In this document: positions 26,326-34,200 of the stretch, one piece after another
How positions within the stretch are numbered: position 1 is the stretch's first letter
Layout of the letters: each line of letters starts with the position of its first letter
IMG/VR virus record: IMGVR_UViG_3300033183_000060
Span: 1 to 34,706 of that record
Length of the DNA stretch: 34,706 bases
Origin: a virus
Reading direction: 5' to 3' (one strand)
Translations under genes and position numbers: made by a program
Notes under the pieces: generated by a model
Database searches by the model: none
What the model saw: only the letters and a program-made list of their open reading frames with translations
Told to the model about the DNA's origin: nothing

Positions 26326-26438
26326 TATTTTTTCTTTTTCTTTTTTGGAACACAATTAGGTACTTTACGTCCTCCTTTTTTCTTTGTCCCGATCATTTCG
26401 TATCCTGACCAACAAGGTGACTTCTTACTTTTTTTCAT
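26325..26438 (-). CDS. Tiny basic Cys-containing protein, 37 aa
   Basis: A very short ORF fills the gap between the holin-like gene and the 87-aa gene. It encodes MKKSKKSPCWSGYEMIG followed by TKKKGGRKVPNCVP and a run of six lysines. The core 'PCW-x-GYE-x-IGTK-x3-G-x-VPNCV' is a motif I have repeatedly seen in phage proteins, either free-standing or at the end of larger head proteins. The two Cys (positions 9 and 29) flank a predicted beta-hairpin. The motif makes coding very likely despite the length. Translation may start at this ATG or at an in-frame ATG three codons upstream (26447). The stop overlaps the holin start by one base, indicating coupling. Function unknown; the strongly basic composition suggests binding nucleic acid or membrane. 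Confidence 0.6.
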   Translation of the reverse strand: MKKSKKSPCWSGYEMIGTKKKGGRKVPNCVPKKKKKK

Positions 26439-26440
26439 AG

Positions 26441-26704
26441 CTACCATTTTACTTTATCAGCCCAGTATGCAGCTGACATTTTACCTTTTTTAATGTTCTT
26501 TTTGTGGCGAGCCTTAAAGCTCTTACGTCGCGCTTTAGACTTTGAATCACTTTTCTTTCCTGCGCCACTAACTCCTTGTTGCCCAAATCTAATAATCTTC
26601 TCTTTTCCATTTGCACACGCTTTTACGATATGTGACTTGGTCTTATGACCAGGTGTTCTTTTAGGCTTGTTGCAAGCCATTTTAGATTTGTCAACTTTTG
26701 CCAT
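26441..26704 (-). CDS. Small basic protein of unknown function, 87 aa
   Basis: A strongly basic protein (MACNKPKRTPGHKTKSHIVK, with Cys11 and Cys30) containing FGQQGVSGAGKK (about 41-52), a Lys/Arg/Ser-rich stretch SKARRKSFKARHKKNIKKGK (about 56-75), and the ending SAAYWADKVKW. The ending 'ARHKKNI-x-KGKMSAAYWADKVKW' is highly distinctive; I recall the same ending in many phage and giant-virus small proteins, where it is annotated only as a domain of unknown function. It looks like a nucleic-acid-binding or virion-packaged basic protein. The gene overlaps the end of the upstream lipoprotein gene by 14 bp. An alternative start at Met9 is possible. Coding confidence is high because of the recognised pattern; the role remains unknown. 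Confidence 0.7.
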   Translation of the reverse strand: MAKVDKSKMACNKPKRTPGHKTKSHIVKACANGKEKIIRFGQQGVSGAGKKSDSKSKARRKSFKARHKKNIKKGKMSAAYWADKVKW

Positions 26705-26963
26705 CGATGTTTTTAGTTGTTTTTTTGTTAATAATCTTTTTACCTCTACGTTGCACTATCTTAACGTAGTCAGTCGTGTATTTTTTTTTAATAACGATCT
26801 CAAGATCATCATTAGCATAAACTTTCTGAATAACGTTGATAATAGGATTATCCTCGCTAGACTCTAACCATTGAGTCCTAGTTGTAATATCTTCAGAAGA
26901 CACGACTCTTGCAGAAGAACAACTAGCCAAAAAGAAAGCTGAAATAATTAATAGTTTTTTCAT
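26691..26963 (-). CDS. Small lipoprotein with signal peptide, 90 aa
   Basis: The N-terminus MKKLLIISAFFLASCSS is a classical lipoprotein signal: two lysines, a hydrophobic core and a lipobox LASC with the lipidated Cys at position 15. The mature part is short, charged and ends very basic (KIVQRRGKKIINKKTTKNI). It would be anchored to a membrane facing the periplasm. In a phage, close to a holin-like gene, a small lipoprotein can be an outer-membrane spanin subunit (lysis) or a superinfection-blocking lipoprotein. The lack of a partner with a matching transmembrane anchor nearby leaves this open. The gene overlaps its neighbours on both sides (4 bp with the winged-helix gene, 14 bp with the 87-aa gene), so it belongs to the same operon. 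Confidence 0.7.
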   Translation of the reverse strand: MKKLLIISAFFLASCSSARVVSSEDITTRTQWLESSEDNPIINVIQKVYANDDLEIVIKKKYTTDYVKIVQRRGKKIINKKTTKNIDGKS

Positions 26964-27400
26964 CTTTCTTTATCTTTAATCATATCATCTATAGCCTTGT
27001 TGTATACCTTGTCGCTATAGCTTTTATTTTTATAAAACACATTAGACTGGGTAACAGGTATATCTTCTTGTCCTAGCAAAATTTTATATATCCTATTTAT
27101 CATGTGTTTAGTTTTGACTGAAACTTTGTAAATAGCGTACTTACTATCTTTTCTGTTTCTTTCTCTCCAAACATCAATCCAGCCATTACTACGAAGTCTT
27201 TCCCAACGATGCTTATCCCAAGTGTAGGTGTAAGCACCGTTGATAAAATCTTCTCTTGTAAATAGACCTTTGCAGTCTAAATATATAAGTAACTCTAAAT
27301 CAGCATCTTTTAAGTCATACTGTCTACAAGCCCAACGCCTAACTATCCTATAGTACTTAAGGATTTTGATGTCCCTTAAATCCTCTGGAGAAAGTCTCAT
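26960..27400 (-). CDS. Putative winged-helix DNA-binding protein, 146 aa
   Basis: A mostly helical, basic protein. Residues about 10-110 follow a MarR-like/winged-helix order: a first helix (ILKYYRIVRRWACRQYDL), a hydrophobic helix LELLIYLDCKG, FTREDFINGAYTYTWDKHRW as helix-turn-helix with a recognition helix, a WIDVWRERN wing-like hairpin rich in basic residues, and KYAIYKVSVKTKHMINRIYK as closing strand and helix. No catalytic motif is visible. It overlaps the GroES stop by 4 bp (ATGA) and the lipoprotein start by 4 bp. A regulator of late transcription or a packaging-site binding protein are both possible; such a protein could even be the real small terminase. The fold is a by-eye proposal. 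Confidence 0.55.
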   Translation of the reverse strand: MRLSPEDLRDIKILKYYRIVRRWACRQYDLKDADLELLIYLDCKGLFTREDFINGAYTYTWDKHRWERLRSNGWIDVWRERNRKDSKYAIYKVSVKTKHMINRIYKILLGQEDIPVTQSNVFYKNKSYSDKVYNKAIDDMIKDKER

Positions 27401-27654
27401 TCCACAAGGACAACGTCTTGTTGTCGGATAACGTGAAATAAAGTATCATCAAGCTCAATGCCGTGCCCAGCGTGACGATCGTAATAGATAATATCACCTT
27501 CATTTAAACCTTCAGTTAATTCACCAATACTGATTATTTTACCTTTTAAGTACCTAATATCTTTTGTATGGTTATCTGTTATAATAAGACCGTTTGATTT
27601 TTTAGGCTCTTGTTTTATCTTGTTTATGATTATGTAGTTATTGACTGCTTTCAT
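27397..27654 (-). CDS. groES: Co-chaperonin GroES, 85 aa
   Basis: The cap of the GroEL chamber. The N-terminal strand MKAVNNYIIINKIKQEPKK matches the GroES barrel start. The mobile loop NGLIITDNHTKDIRY (21-35) contains the hydrophobic triplet LII (23-25), equivalent to IVL in E. coli, which contacts the GroEL apical domain. YLKGKIISIGELTEGLNEGD corresponds to the G-x-V-x-x-V-G and x-x-G-D strand region, and the protein ends with FHVIRQQDVVLVE, the closing strand. At 85 aa it is shorter than bacterial GroES (about 97), mainly by a shortened roof hairpin. Its start lies 17 bases inside the end of groEL, so the two are translated together and in EL-ES order, the reverse of the usual host operon order. 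Retained loop and strand signatures argue it is functional. Confidence 0.88.
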   Translation of the reverse strand: MKAVNNYIIINKIKQEPKKSNGLIITDNHTKDIRYLKGKIISIGELTEGLNEGDIIYYDRHAGHGIELDDTLFHVIRQQDVVLVE

Positions 27655-29212
27655 TTGCTCTCATGTTTGAAATTACACAATCAGCAGATATAATAGTTGA
27701 AACTACACTGGCTGCATTTTTTAAAGCTGTTTTAGTAACTAACACTGGATCAATAATACCAGCTTTAATCATATTCACAGGCTTACCTGTTACAACATTA
27801 ATACCCCAACCTTTTCTATACTTAAAATTTTCAGGTACTTCTATACCAGCATTTTCTAAAATAGTAGAAAAAGGAGCAATTATAGCTTTTCTAAAAACAT
27901 GCTCAGCAGCGTTATTAACTTTCATTTTCTGAGCTGCATTAAGTAGTGCTACACCACCACCGGGAACTATACCTTCTTGTAAAGCTGCTTTAGTTGCGTA
28001 GATAGCGTCTTCAACTCTATCTTTCTTTTCTTTTAGCTCTACTTTGCTGTTTGCTCCCACGTATATAATACCTACAGAACCAGAAAGCATAGCTAGTCTT
28101 TGTTCTAGCTTTTTCTTAATAAAAGGATTTTGTTCTTCTTTTATCTTTTGCTCTACAGTCTCTATTCGCGTTTTAGCGTCATCTGAGACACTTTCTATAG
28201 TCAAGACAGTGTTTCTGTTGTCTGTAACAGATTTAATCGCCTCTCCAAGTACAGATGGATCGATAAGATCTAAGTCATCACCTAATTCTTCGTCGATGAT
28301 TTTAGCACCTGTTAGCGCGGCTAAATCTTCTATAGTATCTCTTTTAGTAGATCCAAAACCAGGAACATCAACTATATTTACTTTGATATTACCTTTTACT
28401 TTGTTTGTTAGCAAAGCAGAATATGGTTGTTGATCTACTGAAGCTACAATTAGTAAACTTCTTTTTTGCTTAATTACATGTTCTAAGACTGCTTGTATTT
28501 TTCTAATACCAGTAATAGGTGAAGCTACAATAAGTACAAAAGGATTTTCAAGCTCAGATTTTTCTTTATCCTCTGTTGTTGCTAAATGCGGCGATTTTAA
28601 AGGTGAATCAAACTGAACACCATCAACTATATCAAAGTAGGTTTCTTCCGACTCAGACTCCTCCATTAAAACAACACCGTGCTTACCAACCTTTTTATAA
28701 GCGTTAGCTATAATATTACCTAAAGCAATATCATTATTTGTAGATATTGTGGCAACATCGGTAAGCATATCGTCTGTAACTTCTAATTTGTTCTTATCAA
28801 GATACTCATTAACAAAATCAACACCTGTCAAAAAAGCTTGTTGTAACTCTCTAGTGTTTGTTGTTGAGTCTAAAGCATCCATAGACTTTTTTAGAAGTGA
28901 GTGAGCAAGGACGGTAGATGTTGTTGTACCGTCACCTGCTTCTTTCACTGTATTTTTGGCAGCTTCCTTGATTAATGTTGCACCCATATTTTCTACAGGG
29001 TCGTAAAGTACGATCGATTCGGCTACAGTAACACCGTCTTTAGTTATGACTGGCTTACCTAGAGCATCTTCGTAAATTACACACTTACCAGAAGCGCCAA
29101 GAGTAGATTTAACTGCATTAGCAAGCTTTTCTACTCCACTAATTATTTTATCACTGGCTTTTAAGCCAAAAGATAGATCTTTAACAATCTCACTTGGTTG
29201 ATTATATTCCAT
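27638..29212 (-). CDS. groEL: Chaperonin GroEL (phage-encoded), 524 aa
   Basis: A full-length group I chaperonin subunit. The equatorial domain shows ITKDGVTVAE (D59, ATP metal site), GDGTTTSTVLAHS (D94) and VEDAIYATKAALQEG, whose D402 corresponds to catalytic D398 of E. coli, followed by VPGGGVALL (418-420 glycines). Hinge and apical domains are of normal length (about 190-375), with NIVDVPGFGSTKRDTIEDLA and LTGAKIIDEELG matching the apical core. Two departures: the phosphate loop is TLGASGK (37-43) instead of TLGPKGR, and the Gly-Gly-Met C-terminal tail is absent (ends MRANESSQ). It forms the folding ring that with GroES would assist folding of phage structural proteins. It is strongly diverged from host GroELs, suggesting long residence in phages. 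Leader is A/T-rich, no Shine-Dalgarno. Confidence 0.95.
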   Translation of the reverse strand: MEYNQPSEIVKDLSFGLKASDKIISGVEKLANAVKSTLGASGKCVIYEDALGKPVITKDGVTVAESIVLYDPVENMGATLIKEAAKNTVKEAGDGTTTSTVLAHSLLKKSMDALDSTTNTRELQQAFLTGVDFVNEYLDKNKLEVTDDMLTDVATISTNNDIALGNIIANAYKKVGKHGVVLMEESESEETYFDIVDGVQFDSPLKSPHLATTEDKEKSELENPFVLIVASPITGIRKIQAVLEHVIKQKRSLLIVASVDQQPYSALLTNKVKGNIKVNIVDVPGFGSTKRDTIEDLAALTGAKIIDEELGDDLDLIDPSVLGEAIKSVTDNRNTVLTIESVSDDAKTRIETVEQKIKEEQNPFIKKKLEQRLAMLSGSVGIIYVGANSKVELKEKKDRVEDAIYATKAALQEGIVPGGGVALLNAAQKMKVNNAAEHVFRKAIIAPFSTILENAGIEVPENFKYRKGWGINVVTGKPVNMIKAGIIDPVLVTKTALKNAASVVSTIISADCVISNMRANESSQ

Positions 29213-29241
29213 TAAATTAAATTTAAGTGTGATTATTTATA

Positions 29242-29499
29242 CTATGCCTCTTCTACTACTGCCTCTTCTACTACTTCTTCGTAAGTACCGTCTTGAATGT
29301 TAATATTGATTTTACCGTACTCATCTTGTAAAGCTACTTGAACTTTTTGTAGTTCTTCTTGTGTAGCTAACAATTGATGTAAAGCCAAATGTTTTTGAGC
29401 TTCTAGCCCACCAATCTGAGACTGTAGGTTTTGAATCATACCAACTTTTTCTTGAAGGTCTTTTAATTGTTCGTCTGTAATTTTTTTAACGTCTGACAT
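29242..29499 (-). CDS. Coiled-coil protein of unknown function, 85 aa
   Basis: A single long amphipathic helix: VKKITDEQLKDLQEKVGMIQ, then NLQSQIGGLEAQKHLALHQL and EELQKVQVALQDEYGKI give a regular hydrophobic spacing expected for a coiled coil (about 5-66). A short beta-like NINIQDGTYEEV follows, then an acidic tail in which VVEEA occurs twice. No membrane or signal segment. It lies 29 bp upstream of groEL and is separated by 78 bp from the fibre-adjacent gene, so it may start its own transcription unit with groEL. It could be a structural or trimerisation protein or a chaperonin-linked factor; I do not recognise a named family. Confidence 0.6.
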   Translation of the reverse strand: MSDVKKITDEQLKDLQEKVGMIQNLQSQIGGLEAQKHLALHQLLATQEELQKVQVALQDEYGKININIQDGTYEEVVEEAVVEEA

Positions 29500-29577
29500 T
29501 TTTTAAAAATTAAATATTAATGATATATACAATATTACATAAATTACACGTTTATTAAAACATAAGTTTTATTTAAG
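29500..29577 (-). promoter_or_regulatory. AT-rich 78-bp gap, candidate regulatory region upstream of the chaperonin block
   Basis: One of the two longest non-coding gaps in the window. It is almost entirely A/T. It contains a small dyad TAAAAC-ATAA-GTTTTA (29556-29571) just after the 112-aa gene, which could act as a weak terminator. On the minus strand it also has TAATTTATG, loosely similar to the Bacteroidota TAnnTTTG promoter element. Neither signal is convincing on its own; the position before the coiled-coil/groEL operon is the main argument. Confidence 0.25.
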
Positions 29578-29916
29578 CTATTGATTACCTTCGCTTGCCA
29601 ATGTTTCAGGAACCTGTAGCGTAACCTTTGTAGGTGCAGCTAGTTCTGCTAGTTGTAAGTCTATGTTAGACTGAAACTCCTCTATTGGTAAGATAGGTTC
29701 AATCCAAGCAATAACATCTGCTTGAGTTAATTGGTCAAACGGAACAAAGCTATCAGCGTCAGGTGCTTCTACAGCAACTACGCCAATCCTGCTAGTTGAA
29801 TTACCGTTGCCATCCTCTCCATTGTAGGAGTAGTGTACATTGTAGATTACGTTGTCAAGACCATTGCTGCTGACGTGCGCATCTACTGCGTTAATGTGAA
29901 AATTGTAAGTGTTCAT
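29578..29916 (-). CDS. Small fibre-adjacent protein (DUF7936-like), 112 aa
   Basis: The sequence alternates beta-strand segments (NTYNFHINAVDAHV; GLDNVIYNVHYSYNGED) with a helical C-terminal half. DADSFVPFDQLTQADVIAWI and IEEFQSNIDLQLAELAAP are typical of small phage proteins encoded next to tail-fibre genes, which I recall as domain DUF7936. In that family the strands are followed by a 'pfd-Lt-eqvi-Wi' helix and an ending rich in Ala/Thr/Pro, as here. No function is established; association with fibres or with late assembly is inferred from position between the 246-aa adhesin-like gene and the chaperonin operon. Start ATG follows the adhesin stop by 24 bp of A/T-rich leader. Confidence 0.65.
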   Translation of the reverse strand: MNTYNFHINAVDAHVSSNGLDNVIYNVHYSYNGEDGNGNSTSRIGVVAVEAPDADSFVPFDQLTQADVIAWIEPILPIEEFQSNIDLQLAELAAPTKVTLQVPETLASEGNQ

Positions 29917-29940
29917 TGTTATATTGATTTTAAAAGTTTA

Positions 29941-30681
29941 CTATTGATTACCGCCTCCTGGAGTTGGGAAGCCTCCGCCACCGCCTCCACCGCCTGAACC
30001 TGCTGCTTGTGTAACAGTTACAGTATGTAAAAGATTATCGCTTGAATAACAGCTACCGCTAATGTAAATATCAAAAGTCAAAGACCTGCTATTTGTAGTG
30101 CTGTTGGTTTCTATGTTTAAGTATCTTATTGTATTACCTTCTGAAGCAGTAAAGCTAATATTAGCACTTCCACTACCACCAGTAGTATCTGAACTAGTGC
30201 TTAATCCTGCCCAAGTGACTGAAGTAATCTCCATATAGATAATAGCCCCTGAACCTTGTGGTGTATATTCAAGGTCAAAATCCCATCTGAAACTTTGTCC
30301 TGCTGCTGCTGCACTAATAGACGTACCTGTAAAACAAGAGGTATTGTAGTTAAGCTTCACACAACCTAATTCTCTATTTCCAATATGCCCCCTAAATTCA
30401 GACATAGCATAAGGTGTGGCTAAATAACCACTACCTTGTTCTAGGTTAGGGTCGTAGGGCGCATCAACAGTAAAACCATTTACAGTCCACTCGTTAGTCA
30501 TAGGTGGACAGAAGTTATAATCACTACCATTAGCGTTACCTCCACGCATAAGGTCGTACATAGATATATTAGTTAGGTTCACAGTAGAACCACTAACGTA
30601 ACCATTGACTCCTACGTCATTGTATCTGCGTTCTTTTGCTACGCCTAGCATTGATATTTGTCCACTACTTGGTACTGCCAT
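29941..30681 (-). CDS. Fibre/adhesin-like structural protein with glycine-rich C-terminus, 246 aa
   Basis: The opening MAVPSSGQISMLGVAKERRY is a conserved start found on many phage fibre and structural proteins (it likely binds the virion). The middle (about 20-110) contains a Tyr/Asn/Gly-rich region with several Cys. Residues about 115-225 form beta-strands ending HTVTVTQAA, reminiscent of the last strand of BACON/Ig-like domains common in Bacteroidota phage fibres. The end is GSGGGGGGGGFPTPGGGNQ, a poly-Gly region like those of phage tip adhesins. It starts 17 bases before the end of the endonuclease gene and precedes the 112-aa gene. The likely role is carbohydrate or surface binding at the tail tip. 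Domain calls are by eye. Confidence 0.65.
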   Translation of the reverse strand: MAVPSSGQISMLGVAKERRYNDVGVNGYVSGSTVNLTNISMYDLMRGGNANGSDYNFCPPMTNEWTVNGFTVDAPYDPNLEQGSGYLATPYAMSEFRGHIGNRELGCVKLNYNTSCFTGTSISAAAAGQSFRWDFDLEYTPQGSGAIIYMEITSVTWAGLSTSSDTTGGSGSANISFTASEGNTIRYLNIETNSTTNSRSLTFDIYISGSCYSSDNLLHTVTVTQAAGSGGGGGGGGFPTPGGGNQ

Positions 30682-31252
30682 CTAATCTAGCTTTTAGTTC
30701 CTCAATCTGTTTATATTCCCATTTGTAACCAAAGGCTTGTTTAAACTTGCCCTTGCAACATCTAATGATATTAGTTGAAGTTCCATTGAAATATCTAGCT
30801 GCATCAATAATACCATCCCATTCCTTAATAAAGTTACCATCTAAATCCATTTGAATGATTGGTGACTTTTTTGCTTTTGACATCTTTCGCTTTGAACTTT
30901 CAGACATCTTCTTGCCTTTATGTGCTTTAGAAAGGTTTTCTTTGTGTTTTTTTGTTGGGGTATATTTTCTACCAACAGTACCCTCGCCACCATCAGTCAG
31001 GTTGGCAAGGCTTCCAGTTTTAATATCTATCCTTCCATATAGCTTAATAAACTCAACCTCCTTTTCTTTGGCTTGTTCCATACTTATATCATCCATAAGT
31101 ATTTCTACTTCGTAGTCAGTCTTGGCTACTATTCGTTGCCATAGGATATTCCTGCAACGCTTGGTTGTAGCCCTATACATATCGTTATCAGATATACCTA
31201 TGTAAAAAGGTTCGTTCTTGTCAAGTCTTATATGTCTGTAAACGTAAGCCAT
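30665..31252 (-). CDS. Free-standing GIY-YIG homing endonuclease, 195 aa
   Basis: The N-terminal GIY-YIG nuclease domain starts at YVYRHIRLDKNEPFYIGIS (3-21), with the two strands VYRH and YIG that name the family. It continues with RCRNILWQRIV and the catalytic-region Glu in MEQAKEKEVEFIKLYG (about 58-73). SLANLTDGGEGTVGRK (about 81-96) closes the domain, as usual in this family. DNA-binding modules follow: KKHKENLSKAHKGKKMSESS (about 101-120, NUMOD3-like repeats) and a C-terminal NUMOD1-like unit QMDLDGNFIKEWDGIIDAAR ending YFNGTSTNIIRCCKGKFKQA. The gene lies exactly between the fibre stop and the next fibre-like gene (ATG directly after the fibre TAG), a typical homing-gene insertion that leaves neighbours intact. 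Confidence 0.9.
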   Translation of the reverse strand: MAYVYRHIRLDKNEPFYIGISDNDMYRATTKRCRNILWQRIVAKTDYEVEILMDDISMEQAKEKEVEFIKLYGRIDIKTGSLANLTDGGEGTVGRKYTPTKKHKENLSKAHKGKKMSESSKRKMSKAKKSPIIQMDLDGNFIKEWDGIIDAARYFNGTSTNIIRCCKGKFKQAFGYKWEYKQIEELKARLDGSTK

Positions 31253-34200
31253 CTATGCTTCTAATTTAGCAATTCTTTGCTTTAAATCTTCTATGATTTC
31301 ATTTTGTTCTTTGATAGCTTCAACTAATACTGGTACTAGCTTCGCATAATCAACCGCCATATAACCATCACCTATTGGCGCTTCGTGTACCGCTTCAGGT
31401 ACTACTTCTTTTACATCTTGTGCTGATAAACCAATTCTGCGTTCTACTTCGTAGCCATAAGATTGTGCTATTTCATTAGGTTCGTAGTAGAATCCACTTA
31501 ACGCTTGTATCTTACCAATAGGGTCTTGGATATCACCGATTTTTGTTTTAAGTCGCATATCTGAATAGAATGCTACTACATCACCTTCAACTCGTAATCC
31601 TGCTGCGGTTTCATTACTAGGTGATAATACTCGTAAACCTCTAGGACTATTTGCCGCTTGAAGATACATTGAAAATACACCCTCCTTATGGAAACCAATA
31701 GAAGGTTCATTTCCTGCACTTGTTGACCTTGCTTCGTAACATAAGTAGTTAGTAATACCAGTTCTGTTGATTGTACCAGTTGTGCCTACTGCGCCTGAAA
31801 TAGTTGTTCCTGAAACGTGGAAGTTTTCTAGTGGGTTGGTGGTATTAACACCTACTTTTGAACTACCAGGTTTTAAAAGTATGTTGCCATTAGCAAATGC
31901 CTCAAAAGCGGTATCACTTTTGGCATAATCATATAGATAAAAGTAGTTTTGCGTTTTTGCGTGTCCCCACTTCCATCTATTAGTATTGTTATCATCTCTA
32001 AAACGAATACCGTGATATGCGCCAGTTTCAAAGTTGATTCTTGCTAAATCTGCCTCGCTAGTAGCTTTAAACGTACCATTAACGGTAAGTGTTTTATCAG
32101 GTGTTTCTGTATTAACACCAACCCTTAAATTAGGGTCTAAAGTTAATAGTATTGCTTCGCTACTACCAGTTGGATTTCCGCCACCACGATAGAAATACAT
32201 TCTATTACTTGCACTTGCAGCCCTAGAAGATATTGACCAATAAACACCAGTCCAAGAAGATTGATTTCCTGCTGCCGTATGCCCAAATAAAATATCTGAA
32301 GGGTAAGAAGTTCCGTTTGAATCTAGTCTAATACCTGCACGATTCGCTAGTGTAAAATCCCTACCCATTCTAACACCGCCTTGAACATCTAAAGGAGCAT
32401 TAGGCGAAGTTGTACCTATTCCTACATTGCCATATAATGAAATATTAGAATAGCTTTCCCCTAGCTGAAGTAAGGAACCGTTATGTGAACCTTCTACTGC
32501 CCTATATCCATTAAATAATATTCGGTTATTGCTTCCTGAAAAATTTAAATGTGCTGAAGCACCGTCAATGTGCAGCTTTTGCGAAGGTGAAGTCGTGCCT
32601 ATTCCTACGTTGCCTGAAGAATCAACGTGCCAACCTAAAAAAGTTCCTGAACCATCAGTTGTTTGAATCCCTCGTGGGTTAGTTGCAGAAATACCCATTG
32701 AACCAACTCCAGTTCTTGTTAGCTTAATAAAATCATCGTATGAAGATGATTCAATATGAAGTTTAGAAGAAGGCGAAGTTGTACCGATTCCTACGTTGCC
32801 GTTTTGCGCAAATCTTGTATTGAATACCTGATTGCCAGTTCTAATATCAATATGTTCCGCATAACCACTATCGTTTACAAAATCAATAGATTGATGATTT
32901 GTACTATCTATTTGCGCTATAATTTTGAACGTAGCATTATTCCAATCACTACCATTAGCAGTTCTTGTATCTTTAAAAACTAAATTTTGCCTACCTGCAC
33001 GAATTACAGCAGCAGTTACAGAATCACCGCTAGTACTACCTAAATTTCCTGCTTCTACATCAAGCTTTGCAGCAGGCGAAGTCGTTCCGATACCTACGTT
33101 GCCACCACTAGTGATACGCATTCTTTCAGTACCGTTATCCGTTGTAAAGGTTAAGAATCCTCCAGTTGTCGAACCGCCTCTATAAAAAGTTACTGCTGCG
33201 TTTTCTTGGCTACTATAATATAAACCGTGCTTGAATGCATACGCTGCAGTTCCTTCGTTTGTTCCGTTGTTATAGGTTCTTAATCTAAACGCTGATTCAG
33301 ATGAATTTATTAAATCCATCCAAACATTGTCTTGGCTAACTTCTATTTGCGTAGCACCAACAACGTGCAACTTTTGTGCAGGCGAAGTGGTTCCGATTCC
33401 TACGTGGTTAGAATCACCTCTAACAACCAAACCTGAACCTTGTCTAGTATTTAAAGAAATACCATAGTAGCCGTATAAACCATATCTTGATTCACTTCCC
33501 CAACTACTAGAATACTGCATATAGCCGTGCGTATAATAACCAGTATCAACAGATATTCTTGAACCACTACCGCAACTTACGCCATCTGAACCAATAATAC
33601 TTGGTGTTCCACCACTAGCACCTAACGCAGCAGTACCAACGTGAAGCTTTGCGCTAGGCGAAGTAGTTCCAATTCCTACGTTGCCGTTTAATAATAATAT
33701 TTTTGACCCGTATAAACTTAAAGGAATATTTGCATTTATAGCATCATTAACGGCTTCCAACGATGCACCGCTATTTTGTAGCCCAAAACCAATATTAACA
33801 TTTGTATCTCTACGAACTTGTAATTTATAACCTGCCCCTATTGATGTCGTTCCTATCCCTACATTACCACTTGAGTCGATACGTATTCTTTCTGTGGAAT
33901 TTGTTTCAATAGCTAAAGAATTTGTACCTCCCGATGCTTGAATCTTTGAGCCTCCACCACCTGCTGCATTAATTTGAAGAATACCTGTATAAGCACCTGC
34001 TGAACCCGAAATAGTAAACTGTGGATTACCCGAAGCAGTCTGAGTGATATTACCACTTGAGTCGATACGCATTCTTTCTGAGAAAGTTCCTGCTGAAGCA
34101 TTAGGTTCTCTATAATCAAAAGTGAAACTCTTATCAGCACCATTACCAAATTTCATTCGCCAAGAATTACGAACGCTTTGACCTACTGATTCAGTTCCAT

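Noticed and set aside
26326-26355. Ten-residue N-terminal extension of the holin-like protein from the ATG at 26355
   Set aside because: The extension lies inside the 37-aa gene, and the downstream ATG at 26325 shows the same TAATG stop-start overlap used elsewhere here.
29556-29571. A/T dyad TAAAAC-ATAA-GTTTTA as a terminator
   Set aside because: Only six mostly A-T pairs and no U-tract; too weak to call alone, noted within the regulatory gap.
30665-31252. GIY-YIG gene as part of a group I intron or intein
   Set aside because: Neighbouring genes are complete on both sides with normal starts and stops, so it is free-standing.
33913-34149. 78-aa minus-strand ORF inside the fibre gene
   Set aside because: It lies out of frame in clear NVGIG-repeat coding sequence; a shadow of the fibre.
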